Assembly: GCF_020497125.1 (NCBI RefSeq)
Contig: NC_059084.1
Location: 40,060,399 to 40,124,398 of the forward strand
Length of the DNA: 64,000 nucleotides
Source of the DNA: Mauremys mutica
Lineage: Eukaryota > Chordata > Testudines > Geoemydidae
Direction of reading: 5' to 3'
Both the position numbers and the translations under genes were made by a program. Positions 23,251 to 32,295 of this stretch are shown here, in pieces (the first letter of the stretch is position 1; every line of letters starts with the position of its first letter). The notes below the pieces were generated by a model that did not search any database, had not been told where the DNA came from, and saw nothing but the letters and a program-made list of their open reading frames with translations.

Positions 23251-23322
<72 letters not shown>
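23251..23322. repeat. (CTAT)18 microsatellite
   Basis: Eighteen uninterrupted CTAT units, directly abutting the left end of the hAT element. A matching CTAT tract continues on the other side at 25274-25340. Confidence 0.97.
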
Positions 23323-23323
<1 letters not shown>

Positions 23324-23513
23324 AGGGTTGTCAAGCGTTTAAAAGAATGAATTATGATTAATCACACAGTTAAACAATAATAGAATACTATGTTTTCTAA
23401 ATTTTCAAAGTATATTGATTTCAATTACAACACAGAATACAAAGTGTACAGTGCTCACTTTATATTTGTTTTTATTACAAGTATTTGCATGGTAAAAAAA
23501 CCCAAAAGAAATA

Positions 23514-23966
23514 AGAACAGGAGTACTTGTGGCACCTTAAAGACTAACAAATTTATTTTAGCATGAGCTTTCGTGAGTTACAGCTCACTTCTTCGGATGC
23601 ATAGAATGGAACAGAGACTGGGAATGGTTGGGTCATTACACTAATTGAATCTATTTCCCTATGTTAAGTTCTCCTCACACCTTCTATGGACCATCTTAAT
23701 TATCACTTCAAAAAGTTTTTTTTCCTCCTGCTGATGATAGTTCATCTCAATTGATTAGACTTTTCCTGTTGGTATGCATAATTCCACCTTTTCATGTTCT
23801 CTGTATGTATAAATATCTCCTGTCTGTGTGTTCCATTCTATGCATCCGAAGAAGTGAGCTGTAACTCACGAAAGCTCATGCTAAAATAAATTTGTTAGTC
23901 TTTAAGGTGCCACAAGTACTCCTGTTCTTTTTGCGGATACAGACTAACACGGCTGCTACTCTGAAA
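23514..23966. mobile_element. PLE fold-back insertion inside the hAT
   Basis: Flanked by an exact 12-bp duplication CCAAAAGAAATA (23502-23513 and 23967-23978). The left 90 bp is an inverted short copy of the right end, and the unique middle (23615-23835) matches the arms of the palindrome at 18877. The long outer tail (gcggatacagactaacacgg) is on the right here and on the left in the 18877 copy. No coding region is present beyond the endonuclease tail codons. Confidence 0.9.
23844..23882 (+). ncRNA. Hammerhead-like fold in PLE end
   Basis: CCGAAGA, stem GTGAG/CTCAC, GAAA, AGC-TCAT-GCT, in hammerhead order. An inverted counterpart lies at 23560-23598. The core U4 is C, as in the other copies here. 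Confidence 0.4.
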
Positions 23967-24104
23967 CCAAAAGAAATAGTATTTTTCAATTCACCTAATT
24001 AATTAAGTTGAACTTACAAATATAGAATTATGTACAACACCCCCCCCAAAATGTAACATATTAGAGCTTGCAACTTCACTCAGTTCTATTTCTTATTCAG
24101 CCAA

Positions 24105-24439
24105 TTGCTCAGACAAACAAGTTTGGTTACATTTGCAGGAGATAAAGCTGCCGGCTTCTTGTTTACAATGTCACCTGAAAGTGAGAACAGGCCTTCTCAT
24201 GGCACTGTTGTAGCAGGCGATGCAAGATATTTACATGCCAGATGCGCTAAAGATTCATATTTCCCTGCACACTTCAACCACCATGTGTCCATGCTGATGA
24301 CAGGTTCTGCTCGATAACCTTTCAAAGCAATGTGGACTGATTGATGAATTTCATTTTCATTATATGAGTCAGATGCCCTCAGCAGAAGGTTGATTTTTTG
24401 TTTGTTTGTTTGGTGGTTTGGGTTCTGTAGTTTCTGCAT
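24105..24439 (-). pseudogene. hAT transposase C-terminal dimerisation domain, remnant
   Basis: On the minus strand the frame 24197-24439 reads through RAEPVISMD, a WWLK pair and LAHLACKYLASPATTVP. This is the pattern of the hAT C-terminal dimerisation domain, in which a W-rich stretch precedes 'LA..YL..PAT...ER'. A TGA at about 24196-24198 replaces the residue before the expected glutamate. The same frame then continues as GLFSLSGDIVNKKPAALSPA to about 24105. The N-terminal BED finger and RNase-H-like catalytic parts are absent. This is a decayed mobile-element gene. Confidence 0.75.
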
Positions 24440-24659
24440 CAGAGTTTTGCTCTTTTAAGACTTCTGAAAGCATGCTCCACACCTCATCCCTCTCAGATTT
24501 TGGATGACACTCAGATTCTTAAACCTTGGGTTGAGTTGCTGTAGCTATTTTTAGAAATCTCACATTGGTACCTTCTTTGAATTTCGTCAAGTCTTCAGTG
24601 AAAGTGTTCTTAAAATGAACAACATTTAAATTTAATTAGCACATTATTTTTTTAATAAG

Positions 24660-24890
24660 CGTCATCAGCATGGAAGCATGTCTTCTGGAATGCTGGCCGA
24701 AATATGAAGAGGCATATGAATGTTTAGCATATCTGGCACATAAATAATTTGCAATGCCATCTACAAAAGTGCCATGCAAATGCCTGTTCTCAATTTCTGG
24801 TGACACTGTAAATAAGAAGCAGGCATCATTATCTCCCGTAAATATAAACAAACTTGTTTTTCTTTGCAACTGGCTGAACAAGAAGTAGGA
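24660..24890 (+). pseudogene. Second, inverted copy of the hAT transposase C-terminus
   Basis: The plus strand repeats the 24105-24310 segment in the opposite orientation with many substitutions and stops. The blocks 'catcagcatggaagcatg' and 'gtgccatgcaaatgcctgtt' are recognisable. It forms the right half of the element's fold-back. Confidence 0.7.
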
Positions 24891-25273
24891 CTGAGTGGAC
24901 TTGTAGGTTCTGAAGTTTTACATTCTTATGTTTTTGAGTGCAGTTATGTAACAAAAAAAATCTACATTTGTAAGTTGCACTTTCACGATAAAAAGATTGC
25001 ACTACAGTACTTGTATAAGGTGAATTAAAAATACTATTTCTTTTATTTATAATTTTACAGTACAAATATTAGTAATCAAAATATACACTTTTGTTTCAAT
25101 TACAACACAGAATACAAGATATAAATGAAAATGTAAAAAAAAATCCAATATATTTAATAGATGTCAATTGGTTTTCTATTGTTTGACAGTGTGATTAAAA
25201 CTGTGATTAAATTTTTAATCATGTTTTTTTTTAGTTAATCATATGAGTTAACTGTGATTAATCGATAGCCCTA

Positions 25274-25300
25274 CTATCTATCTATCCCCATACAGACCCT

Positions 25301-25338
<38 letters not shown>

Positions 25339-25340
25339 GT
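25274..25340. repeat. CTAT microsatellite, right half
   Basis: CTAT repeats, interrupted at 25287-25302. Together with 23251-23322 this suggests the hAT landed in a CTAT tract. Confidence 0.9.
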
Positions 25341-26189
25341 GGAGGCCTGGCTGAGTTCGATCATTAAGGCTGAGATCCCTTTTTGCCTGTAAAGCATGGA
25401 TTCAAATTCTTTGTTATTCTAAGTCAAAATATCCTGTGCTAACCTTACGAGTAGTCCCAGAAGTGTTGACAGAGAGCAAAAGTCACATTTGTGGTTTCAA
25501 TTTCAATGTTCATTTTTATTTTTTTAATAAATGCTATTTTTATTTTACATTTTTATTTTTTCATTTATAATATTTTTCTTTTTATACACATTTTATTTTA
25601 TACTTTTTTCTATAATTTTCATTTTAGTTCCCTTTATATATATATTTGTATTATACATTGTTTTACTTTATTTTGTAATTTCAATTTCAAAATGAAAATT
25701 TCCCTGAAATTGACATGATTCTTTGGATGCAATTTTCTTAGAAAAGTGATCTGTTGGGCCAAAAAAAAATTGCCAACTCTAATTTCCACTAAGGTAATCA
25801 GTATGATTAAATAGCCTCAGCATACAGGCATGGAGCAGTGACCTCTTGGGAGTTAGGGAGGGGGGATTTAGGGTTTTAGGATGACAGAGGGCTTTGTCTC
25901 CCTGGGGTACAGGAATTCTTCTTATGGGCCTGATGTTAGTGGAAATCAACCTGCTGGAATTCAATTCCCCCCCGCACACACACACACAGCCAACCCTCCA
26001 AATGGGCCCCACTTGTCCCACACTCTGGCCAGCCCCACAGGCAGGTAGAGCCTGGAATGGAAAAGCAGAATGTGTGAGTTATGTGTGTTATGTATATTAT
26101 TGGGATATGGATATTACTGGGTCATTGCTCAAAGAAGGCAGTTATGGTGACTTTGGATATAGTATGTAACCTGAAGCTTACTCGAGTGA
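25341..26189. other. T-rich low-complexity stretch and spacer
   Basis: 25490-25720 is very T/A-rich (tttttatttt-type), and its reading frame is a Phe/Ile/Tyr low-complexity artefact. (CA)n lies near 25974-25988. No gene was seen. Confidence 0.6.
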
Positions 26190-26655
26190 CACAGCAAATA
26201 CAAAGTGAAACTGATAGTTTAGCATAAGTAGCTAACACATATTTCAAGGGCCCATTCAAGGTGAGTGGTCAGAGCATTATAGATGGGTGACATCTCTAGG
26301 GATGATGTTTTAGTTCTTGCATTTGTTCAGGAAGCAGATGTCGCTGGTAAGTTTTGCTTCTTTATCTACATGTTGTGGAGTTTCCATTTTGGACAGCAAA
26401 ATTCGATATCTTCCATTGTTGTTATGCAGTACTGTTGTAGCCGTGTCCCTCCCAAGATATTTAGAGAGACAAAGTGGGTAGTGGTGATATATTTTATTGG
26501 ACTTTGTATTTAGCTGTGACTTTGTATTTAGCTGTGAGTACATTACCCAGACCTGAAGAAGAGCTCTGTGCTCTAAAGCTTCTCTCTCTCACTAATGGAA
26601 GTCAGCCCAATAAAATATATTACCTCATCCACCTTGTCTCTCTATAGTATCTTGG
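26190..26655. mobile_element. Second PLE-like family, fold-back
   Basis: Arms at about 26425-26490 ('gagagacaaagtgggtagt', 'atattttattgga') and 26590-26655 (the reverse complement, 'ccaccttgtctctcta') are inverted. The motif 'CTGAAGAAGAGC...GCTCTAAAGC' between them mimics a hammerhead core with a damaged GAAA. An 18-bp unit, ctttgtatttagctgtga, is tandemly doubled at about 26501-26536. It is assigned to PLE by analogy with the first family. Confidence 0.5.
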
Positions 26656-28257
26656 GACCAACAGGGATGCAATGATATTACATACATTTCTGAGCACCAT
26701 CAGCACTTGCTATTCCTTGTGATATCTATGATGACATCTAGAGCAAGAGACTAGATTAGGATCCCTAAAGGATGTTACAAGCAGTATTAAATTCAGAGAG
26801 ATAGCACACTGGATTAGATGGACCACAGGTCTGACCCATTATGGCAATTCCCATGTTTCAAAATCCTTAAGAATTCCTTAACCTTATGTGATAAACGAGT
26901 GTGTTAACCAACATGACATAGATGGACACACCATAGGCTAGATTTCCAAAGGTATTTAGGAACTCAAAGATGCAGACTAGGATTTTCAAAAGTGCCTAAG
27001 TGAGTTAGGAAGCTTGCTCTCATTAGGCATTCTTGAAAAAGAAACCACTGGAACTCTGAAATCAGCTCTCGCTCAGAGGAGAGAATTGCACCCCTATGGA
27101 GACCCCAAACTCTTCTCCGTGCAGTGTCACACTGGGACGCTGGGGACCAAAACTAAGCAAGTACTGACCTACCCACCTAATTCTCTGCAATACAGCACCC
27201 CAATAGAAGTGCTTGCGGCTTTAGGGTAATCTCTGATGGGATACCTCCTCTTCTGACACCATCATCCCTCTACTGGCAGCACAGTGTGCATACTAGCACC
27301 ATGCTGGGGTCAACAGTGAGTCTGAAGGGAGGGCACAGTTGGTGGAGTTTCAGGGGCATATAACACTTTCCGAACCCCAGGTTGCCACCTTAATCTCTTA
27401 CAGAAAGATCCCCATGGTTTTGGGAAACCAATGGGAGTCAGTTGCATCCAGTGGTGGGCGAAGAAACCAATAGCATTAGATGGTTGAAGAAAAGTGAATT
27501 ATGGTGACTAGAACTGGTCAACAGTTTTCCAATGGAAAGTTTTTCTGCTGGAAAAATGAGGATTCTTCAAAACTGAAACATTCCACAGAAAAGTGTCAAT
27601 TTAAAAAAATGTGAAACAAAGGGTTTTAGCATGGCTGGCCTTTATTGGGCAGGAATGTTTCAATTTTTCATTGGAAAACAATTGTTTTTTGTTTGTAATT
27701 CCATTTATGTTACATTTAAAAAATAGTTATATTTTATAATAGGTTTTGTTCATGTTTGTTTATATTTTATGTTTATATTTTGTTATTTTAATTATTTTAT
27801 ATTTTTAATTTTATTATTATTTTTACATTATTTTATATGTATAATTTCATTTATCCTTTTTATATGATTTTCATTCAATTTTATATTATTTCCATTTATA
27901 TTTTTATTTTACACCATATTAAAGTATACATTAATGTAAAATAATATAAAATATAAAATGAAAATTAGAAGCAAAAAGATAAAGGGAATGTAAAAATCAA
28001 AATCAAATGAAATATGAGTAAACTATGATATACAGATAGCTTAGTGTTAAGTGCTTTTTAAAAAGTGAAATGATGGTAAACAACGCTGTACAAAAATTGT
28101 GCAAAATTTTAGATTTTTACAATTTTCCTGTGGAAAATGTTGATTCATAAAAATTGAAATATTATGTGGGAATGATTTCAGTCAATTTAATTTATTTAGT
28201 TAGTTATTTATTGGAATAATATTGAAAGAAAAAAATTCTTCAAAGCCATCCTTATAG
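26656..28257. other. Gene-free, AT-rich stretch
   Basis: The dispersed repeat ('gatttccaaaggtatttagg') lies at 26938-27008. 27520-27690 has 'ggaaaa', 'gaaaca' and 'tttcaatttt' type sequence. 27700-27960 is nearly pure A/T. No gene was seen. Confidence 0.55.
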
Positions 28258-28309
28258 GAGAAGCAGCAAAGAATCCTGTGGCACCTTATAGACTAACAGA
28301 TGTTTTTGC

Positions 28310-28348
28310 AGCATGAGCTTTCGTGGGTGAATACCCACTTCTTCGGAT
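28310..28348 (-). ncRNA. Hammerhead-like fold in PLE 3' UTR
   Basis: CCGAAGA, a six-pair stem GTGGGT/ACCCAC with an ATTC loop, GAAA, and a short AGC-TCAT-GCT hairpin. It starts about 80 nt after the endonuclease stop codon. U4 of the core is C here, which makes self-cleavage doubtful. Confidence 0.45.
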
Positions 28349-28425
28349 GCAAGTAGTGGAAATTTCCAGGGGCAGGTAAATATAAGCAAGCAAGAAGCAA
28401 GCTAGAGATAACGAGGTTAGATCAA

Positions 28426-29187
28426 TCAGGGAGGATGAGGCCCTGTTCTAGCAGTTGAGGTGTGAAAACCAAGGGAGGAGAAACTGGTTCTGTAATTGGC
28501 AAGCCATTCACAGTCTTTGTTTAGTCCTGAGCTGATAGTGTCAAATTTGCAGATGAACTGGAGCTCAGCAGTTTCTCTTTGAAGTCTGGTTCTAAAGTTT
28601 TTTTGCTGCAGGATGGCCACCTTAAGGTCTGCTATTGTGTGGCCAGGGAGGTTGAAGTGTTCTCCTACAGGTTTTTGTATATTGCCATTCCTAATGTCTG
28701 ATTTGTGTCCATTTATCCTTTTCCTTAGAGACTGTCCAGTTTGGCCAATGTACATAGCAGAGGGGCATTGCTGGCATATGATGGCATATATTACATTGGT
28801 GGATGTGCAGGTGAATGAACCGGTGATGGTGTGGCTGATCTGGTTAGGTCCTGTGATGGTGTTGCTGGTGTAGATATGTGGGCAGAGTTGGCATCGAGGT
28901 TTGTTGCATGGATTGGTTCCTGAGCTGGAGTTACTATGGTGTGGTGTGCAGTTGCTGGTGAGAATATGCTTCAGGTTGGCAGGTTGTCTGTGGGCGAGGA
29001 CTGGCCTGCCACCCAAGGCCTGTGAAAGTGTGGGATCATTGTCCAGGATGGGCTGTAGATCACTGATGATGCGTTGGAGGGGTTTTAGCTGGGGACTGTA
29101 TGTGATGGCCAGTGGAGTCCTGTTGGTTTCTTTCTTGGGCTTGTCTTGGGCTTGTCTTGGCTTGTCTTGGCTTGTCTTTTCTCTCAT
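28426..29187 (-). CDS. PLE GIY-YIG endonuclease domain, open frame
   Basis: A 253-residue open frame from the C-terminal part of a Penelope-like retroelement protein. Residues 30-80 match the connector before the endonuclease (PLQRIISDLQPILDND, NLKHIL). C94, C99 and C102 form the cysteine cluster usual before PLE endonucleases. The GIY-YIG fold follows: VIYAI (Y134), MYIGQTG (Y146), R155 in LRKRINGH, H161, and E176 in PVGEHFN. The enzyme nicks target DNA for primed reverse transcription. The C-terminus (GLNKDCEWLANY) is the part found at the centre of the 18877 palindrome. The first 20 residues translate a CTTGTCTTGG tandem repeat and probably are not original. No RT domain adjoins it, so it is most likely not expressed, although no stop has yet accumulated. 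Confidence 0.85.
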   Translation of the reverse strand: MREKTSQDKPRQAQDKPKKETNRTPLAITYSPQLKPLQRIISDLQPILDNDPTLSQALGGRPVLAHRQPANLKHILTSNCTPHHSNSSSGTNPCNKPRCQLCPHIYTSNTITGPNQISHTITGSFTCTSTNVIYAIICQQCPSAMYIGQTGQSLRKRINGHKSDIRNGNIQKPVGEHFNLPGHTIADLKVAILQQKNFRTRLQRETAELQFICKFDTISSGLNKDCEWLANYRTSFSSLGFHTSTARTGPHPP

Positions 29188-29190
29188 TTT

Positions 29191-29719
29191 TAAAATTTAT
29201 ATTTTATTTTGTTTTATTGGTTAATTATAAAATGTTACATTTTAGATTATTTTAAGTTTATATTACTTCATTGTATATTATATTATTTTATCATTTTATT
29301 TTAGTTTTTTTATTGTATTGTGTATATTATATATAATATACACAATAAAATTATATATATATAATATATATACACACATTTATTTTATTATATGTGTGTG
29401 TGTGTGTTGTTTGACCCAGAACTAATTTAATTTAAAAACAAAATGTTTTACAGTAAATTTCACATTTGTTGGGGGTTTTACTCATCCCTTAGTATCGTGT
29501 TGGGGAAATGAGGTCAGCACTGACTCAGCAGATGACTTAATAGGTGACAAACATCCATTAAGTTCAACTCCAAGTCCTCAATTTACATATTGGAAGCTTT
29601 GTGCTGAAGAGAGTAGTGGGGTTGAGTTCTTCAGTTGGAGGCATTTTGTTGTTTTTTCCCCCGCCCCTACAGTCATACGTATGCATGTATATATTTTAAT
29701 ATAAACACTGATTTCTGTC
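29191..29719. repeat. AT-rich low-complexity DNA with (AT)n and (GT)n
   Basis: 29200-29400 is almost pure A/T with alternating TATATA runs near 29330-29368, followed by (TG)n at about 29393-29408. The remainder to 29719 holds nothing recognisable. Confidence 0.8.
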
Positions 29720-30208
29720 TGTGACAAGATCCAAGGGATGGGTGAAGGGAAAGCACTCTAACATTTATGTTCCCATTCCCTATTTCCCCAAAATTCCTGT
29801 CTTGGACCATAGCACAATCTCACTCCCACCACCCCAAAAGGGGTGGGACTGTGGGCATGCATTGCAGGTATATTTGGGCCTGCTAAGAAGGAGGTGGTGG
29901 GAATGGGAAACGGAGAATGGGGACACTGGCAATGCTCTTCAGCATCAGAGCTGGGAAGGGGGGCATGGGTAAAGGCTCTGTGGCATCAGACCTGGGAAGG
30001 GGGACACGGGGTAAATGCTCTGCAGTTTCAGAGCTCGGAATGGAACACTGGGAAACCAACTCTGCTGGCGTGTAGAGCTATGGATAGGTTTGCTTGGAAC
30101 TAACCCCAATAAACATCGCATTGCCTGCACTTCGGACTTCTGGTCTTCTGCGTTCTGTCTGCGTGACAAGAACCAGGGGAGGGGGGTGAAGGGAAAGCCC
30201 TCTAACAC
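29720..30208 (+). mobile_element. ERV LTR with repeated terminal block
   Basis: It starts TGTGACAAGATCC. A polyadenylation signal AATAAA lies at 30108-30113. A 45-bp block 'gtgacaagaaccagg...ctctaaca' is present at both 29721-29763 and 30163-30208. The spacing (about 440 bp) equals one short LTR followed by the start of another. No retroviral genes are present. Confidence 0.5.
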
Positions 30209-30760
30209 TCCTATCTTGCCCCAGTTCATAAATCAGACTGGGGCTTAGGTGTCTGGCCACACAGAGTGCACATGCTCAGACCAGACAAAATAAATTAATT
30301 AATTACTGAAATAATTTAATAATCATAAAGTGCCCAGGGGGTTAGTAATGATGTTTTTTTTTCAGTACAAAGTACATGAGATAAATGCTACTGAACTTTC
30401 ACACCAATGTCTCATGATTCTAGAATGATCTCACAAGATCAGAATTATGGATGGAACGGTGCTTGTGGATGTGGTGGCTGGGAATATTTTAAGATCTTAG
30501 ATGGGGTGAGTGGGATTATTGTAATAAATCAATGTCTTTGGCGAGTGGGAATGGCCAGGTACACTGCCATAATGGATGGGAATGTCTTTGGTTGGTATCT
30601 ATGCTAAATGGGAATGCACCAGATTTGGGGCTGAGGTAACTGAAGAAAAAGTCAAGTTCCCTCCATCCCTACTCTGAATCAGCTGCCAAATAATTTAGGG
30701 AGACTTTTTTTTTGGAAATATATTGCTGCATTCAAAGAAAGAACTGTCTCCCTCTTCAAG
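30209..30760. other. Spacer 3' of the minus-strand OR
   Basis: AT-rich DNA with nothing recognised. The plus-strand frame 30407-30607 is composed of common residues with no family motif. Confidence 0.4.
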
Positions 30761-31687
30761 CTATTTCCTACTTCTTCCCATGGCTTTCTTGAAGGCGGCT
30801 TGCACATCCTTGTTCCTGAGGCTGTAGATCATTGGGTTCAGCATGGGTGTGACCACAGTGTAAAACACAGAGACCACTTTCCCAATGTCCATGGAGTAGC
30901 TGGAGGAGGGGTGGAGGTGGGTGAAGAAACCTGGGCCATAGAACAGCAGGACGATGAGGAGGTGGGAAGCACAAGTTGAGAAGGTTTTGCGTCTGCCCTG
31001 GGCTGAGCGGATTTTCATGATGGTGGATAGTATGTAGGCGTATGATGTGGAAATCAGCAGGAAGCAACTTCCACCTACTGCTCCACTGAGCAGAAAAACC
31101 ACCACCTCATTAAAATAGGTGTCCATGCAGGCCAATTTGATCAAAGCAGGGATCTCACAGAAGAAGTGATTGATTTCATTGGGACCACAGAAAGGTAGCC
31201 TGGCTATGAAGAACGTATGTAACATTGAGTAGACAAAACCACCTATCCATATAGCAATGGCAGAGCATATACAAGTCCTGTGGTTCATGATGGTTGCATA
31301 GTGCAAAGGCTGGCATATTGCCATGTAGCGGTCATAAGCCATCAGGGCAAGAAGAAAAGATTCAGATCCAGCAAAGGAGATGAGAAAGTACAGCTGGGCC
31401 ATGCAATTGGAGAAATAAAGAGATTTAATCTTGGCAACCAATGTCACTAGCATATTGGGGAGAGTGACAGAAGAGTATGAGATGTCTAAGAGAGACAAGT
31501 TGACCAGAAAAAAGTACATAGGAGTGTGGAGAGTGGTATCCGCCCAGATAGCCAAGCAAATGGAGAGGTTGCCAGCCAAGGTCAGCAGGTAGATAATCAG
31601 GAAGCTCATGAAGAGTAACGGCTGCATTTCTGGGAAGCTTGAGAGACCCAGGAGTCTGAATTCTGTCACTGTGCTTTGATTGTCCAT
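30761..31687 (-). CDS. Olfactory receptor, intact (minus strand)
   Basis: A 308-residue odorant receptor without breaks, and the only full-length OR on the minus strand. Glycosylation site N3 (NQS). GN at 39-40 in TM1, HTPMYFF at 54-60, MAYDRYMAIC at 116-125, the C95-C177 disulfide pair, KTFSTCASHL at 234-243 and PMLNPMIYSL at 281-290. A CEIP motif lies in the second extracellular loop. The open frame reaches back to a TTG at 31717, but a CAG acceptor ends at 31702, so ATG at 31687 is the better start. It is a class II OR. I cannot name the subfamily, although the HFFCEIPALIKLAC stretch differs from the ORs at 2 and 15336. Function is inferred from the family: odorant detection via G-olf. Confidence 0.95.
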   Translation of the reverse strand: MDNQSTVTEFRLLGLSSFPEMQPLLFMSFLIIYLLTLAGNLSICLAIWADTTLHTPMYFFLVNLSLLDISYSSVTLPNMLVTLVAKIKSLYFSNCMAQLYFLISFAGSESFLLALMAYDRYMAICQPLHYATIMNHRTCICSAIAIWIGGFVYSMLHTFFIARLPFCGPNEINHFFCEIPALIKLACMDTYFNEVVVFLLSGAVGGSCFLLISTSYAYILSTIMKIRSAQGRRKTFSTCASHLLIVLLFYGPGFFTHLHPSSSYSMDIGKVVSVFYTVVTPMLNPMIYSLRNKDVQAAFKKAMGRSRK

Positions 31688-31701
31688 GTCTGTCACTTTA
31701 C

Positions 31702-31704
31702 CTG
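31702..31704 (-). other. Probable splice acceptor of OR coding exon
   Basis: On the minus strand 'ttatttgttcctgcatgCAG' precedes the ATG by 14 nt. The pyrimidine tract is modest. Confidence 0.5.
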
Positions 31705-32295
31705 CATGCAGGAACAAATAAGGTGAATATACTCCATTGAAAACAACATGTGGATAATAAAGATAGTGGAATGGAGAGAAGGTATATGTATGCTAAACAC
31801 ATGCTATATCATGTCTTCCTTTTTGGACCACATTCTGTAGTTCAGGGAGCATTTCTGCCTGTCAAGCTCTTTAAAACATAATTAAGCCTTAAGCACTTAC
31901 ATTTATTATTAATTATTATTCTTATTACTTCTAGATATATTCCCATGTAACAACCTAAATAATAACACTTGATGTTCAATATTTATTCTGGCTGCACAGT
32001 CCTAATTTACATCAATCCACCACGGAAATTCAGCAGCTACCCAAAGTTTATATTCTAAGTTTCGATTTTTTTTTCTATCTTAATGACAGATTCTTTTTAA
32101 ATAAAGGTTTAAAGTTCAAGTTAAAATGGTAACTTCTTATCAGGGCTGGTAGAAATTTTTCTGCCCCAAAAACCATACAAGCACATGCTGGAATCCATCT
32201 TGATTCAGGAGAGAAAGTGCATGCTTAAAATTAAACAAATGTGTATGCGTTTTCCTCAGTATGGATGGATGAATTCCTGATTCCCTGGGCAACCT
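31705..32295. other. Upstream of minus-strand OR
   Basis: AT-rich, with nothing recognised. It could contain 5' exons or a promoter of the receptor, but no signal can be singled out. Confidence 0.35.

Larger units (their letters stand above)
23323..25273. mobile_element. Fold-back hAT transposon
   Basis: The left end CAGGGTTGTCAAGCG and the right end (read inward, TAGGGCTATCGATTAATC) are terminal inverted repeats of hAT type. Both are flanked by CTATCTAT (23315-23322 and 25274-25281), an 8-bp duplication as hAT makes. The interior carries two inverted copies of the transposase C-terminus, so the whole element is a large imperfect fold-back. A PLE of 453 bp interrupts its left half. Confidence 0.85.
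28258..29190 (-). mobile_element. 5'-truncated PLE with endonuclease region
   Basis: The minus strand runs from the endonuclease frame (29187-28426) into a 3' UTR with the hammerhead-like block (28348-28310) and an outer end 'ggtgccacaggattctttg'. The reverse transcriptase part is missing. This copy links the non-coding PLE fragments elsewhere in the window to a coding element. It lies in AT-rich DNA that continues on both sides. Confidence 0.88.

Noticed and set aside
23251..23322. Regularly spaced repeats, considered as CRISPR
   Set aside because: It is a simple CTAT microsatellite with no spacers, in a vertebrate genome.
24636..24881. 81-aa minus-strand frame
   Set aside because: It is antisense to the inverted hAT transposase remnant on the plus strand.
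28613..29224. Plus-strand frames of 86 and 107 aa
   Set aside because: They are antisense to the PLE endonuclease frame.
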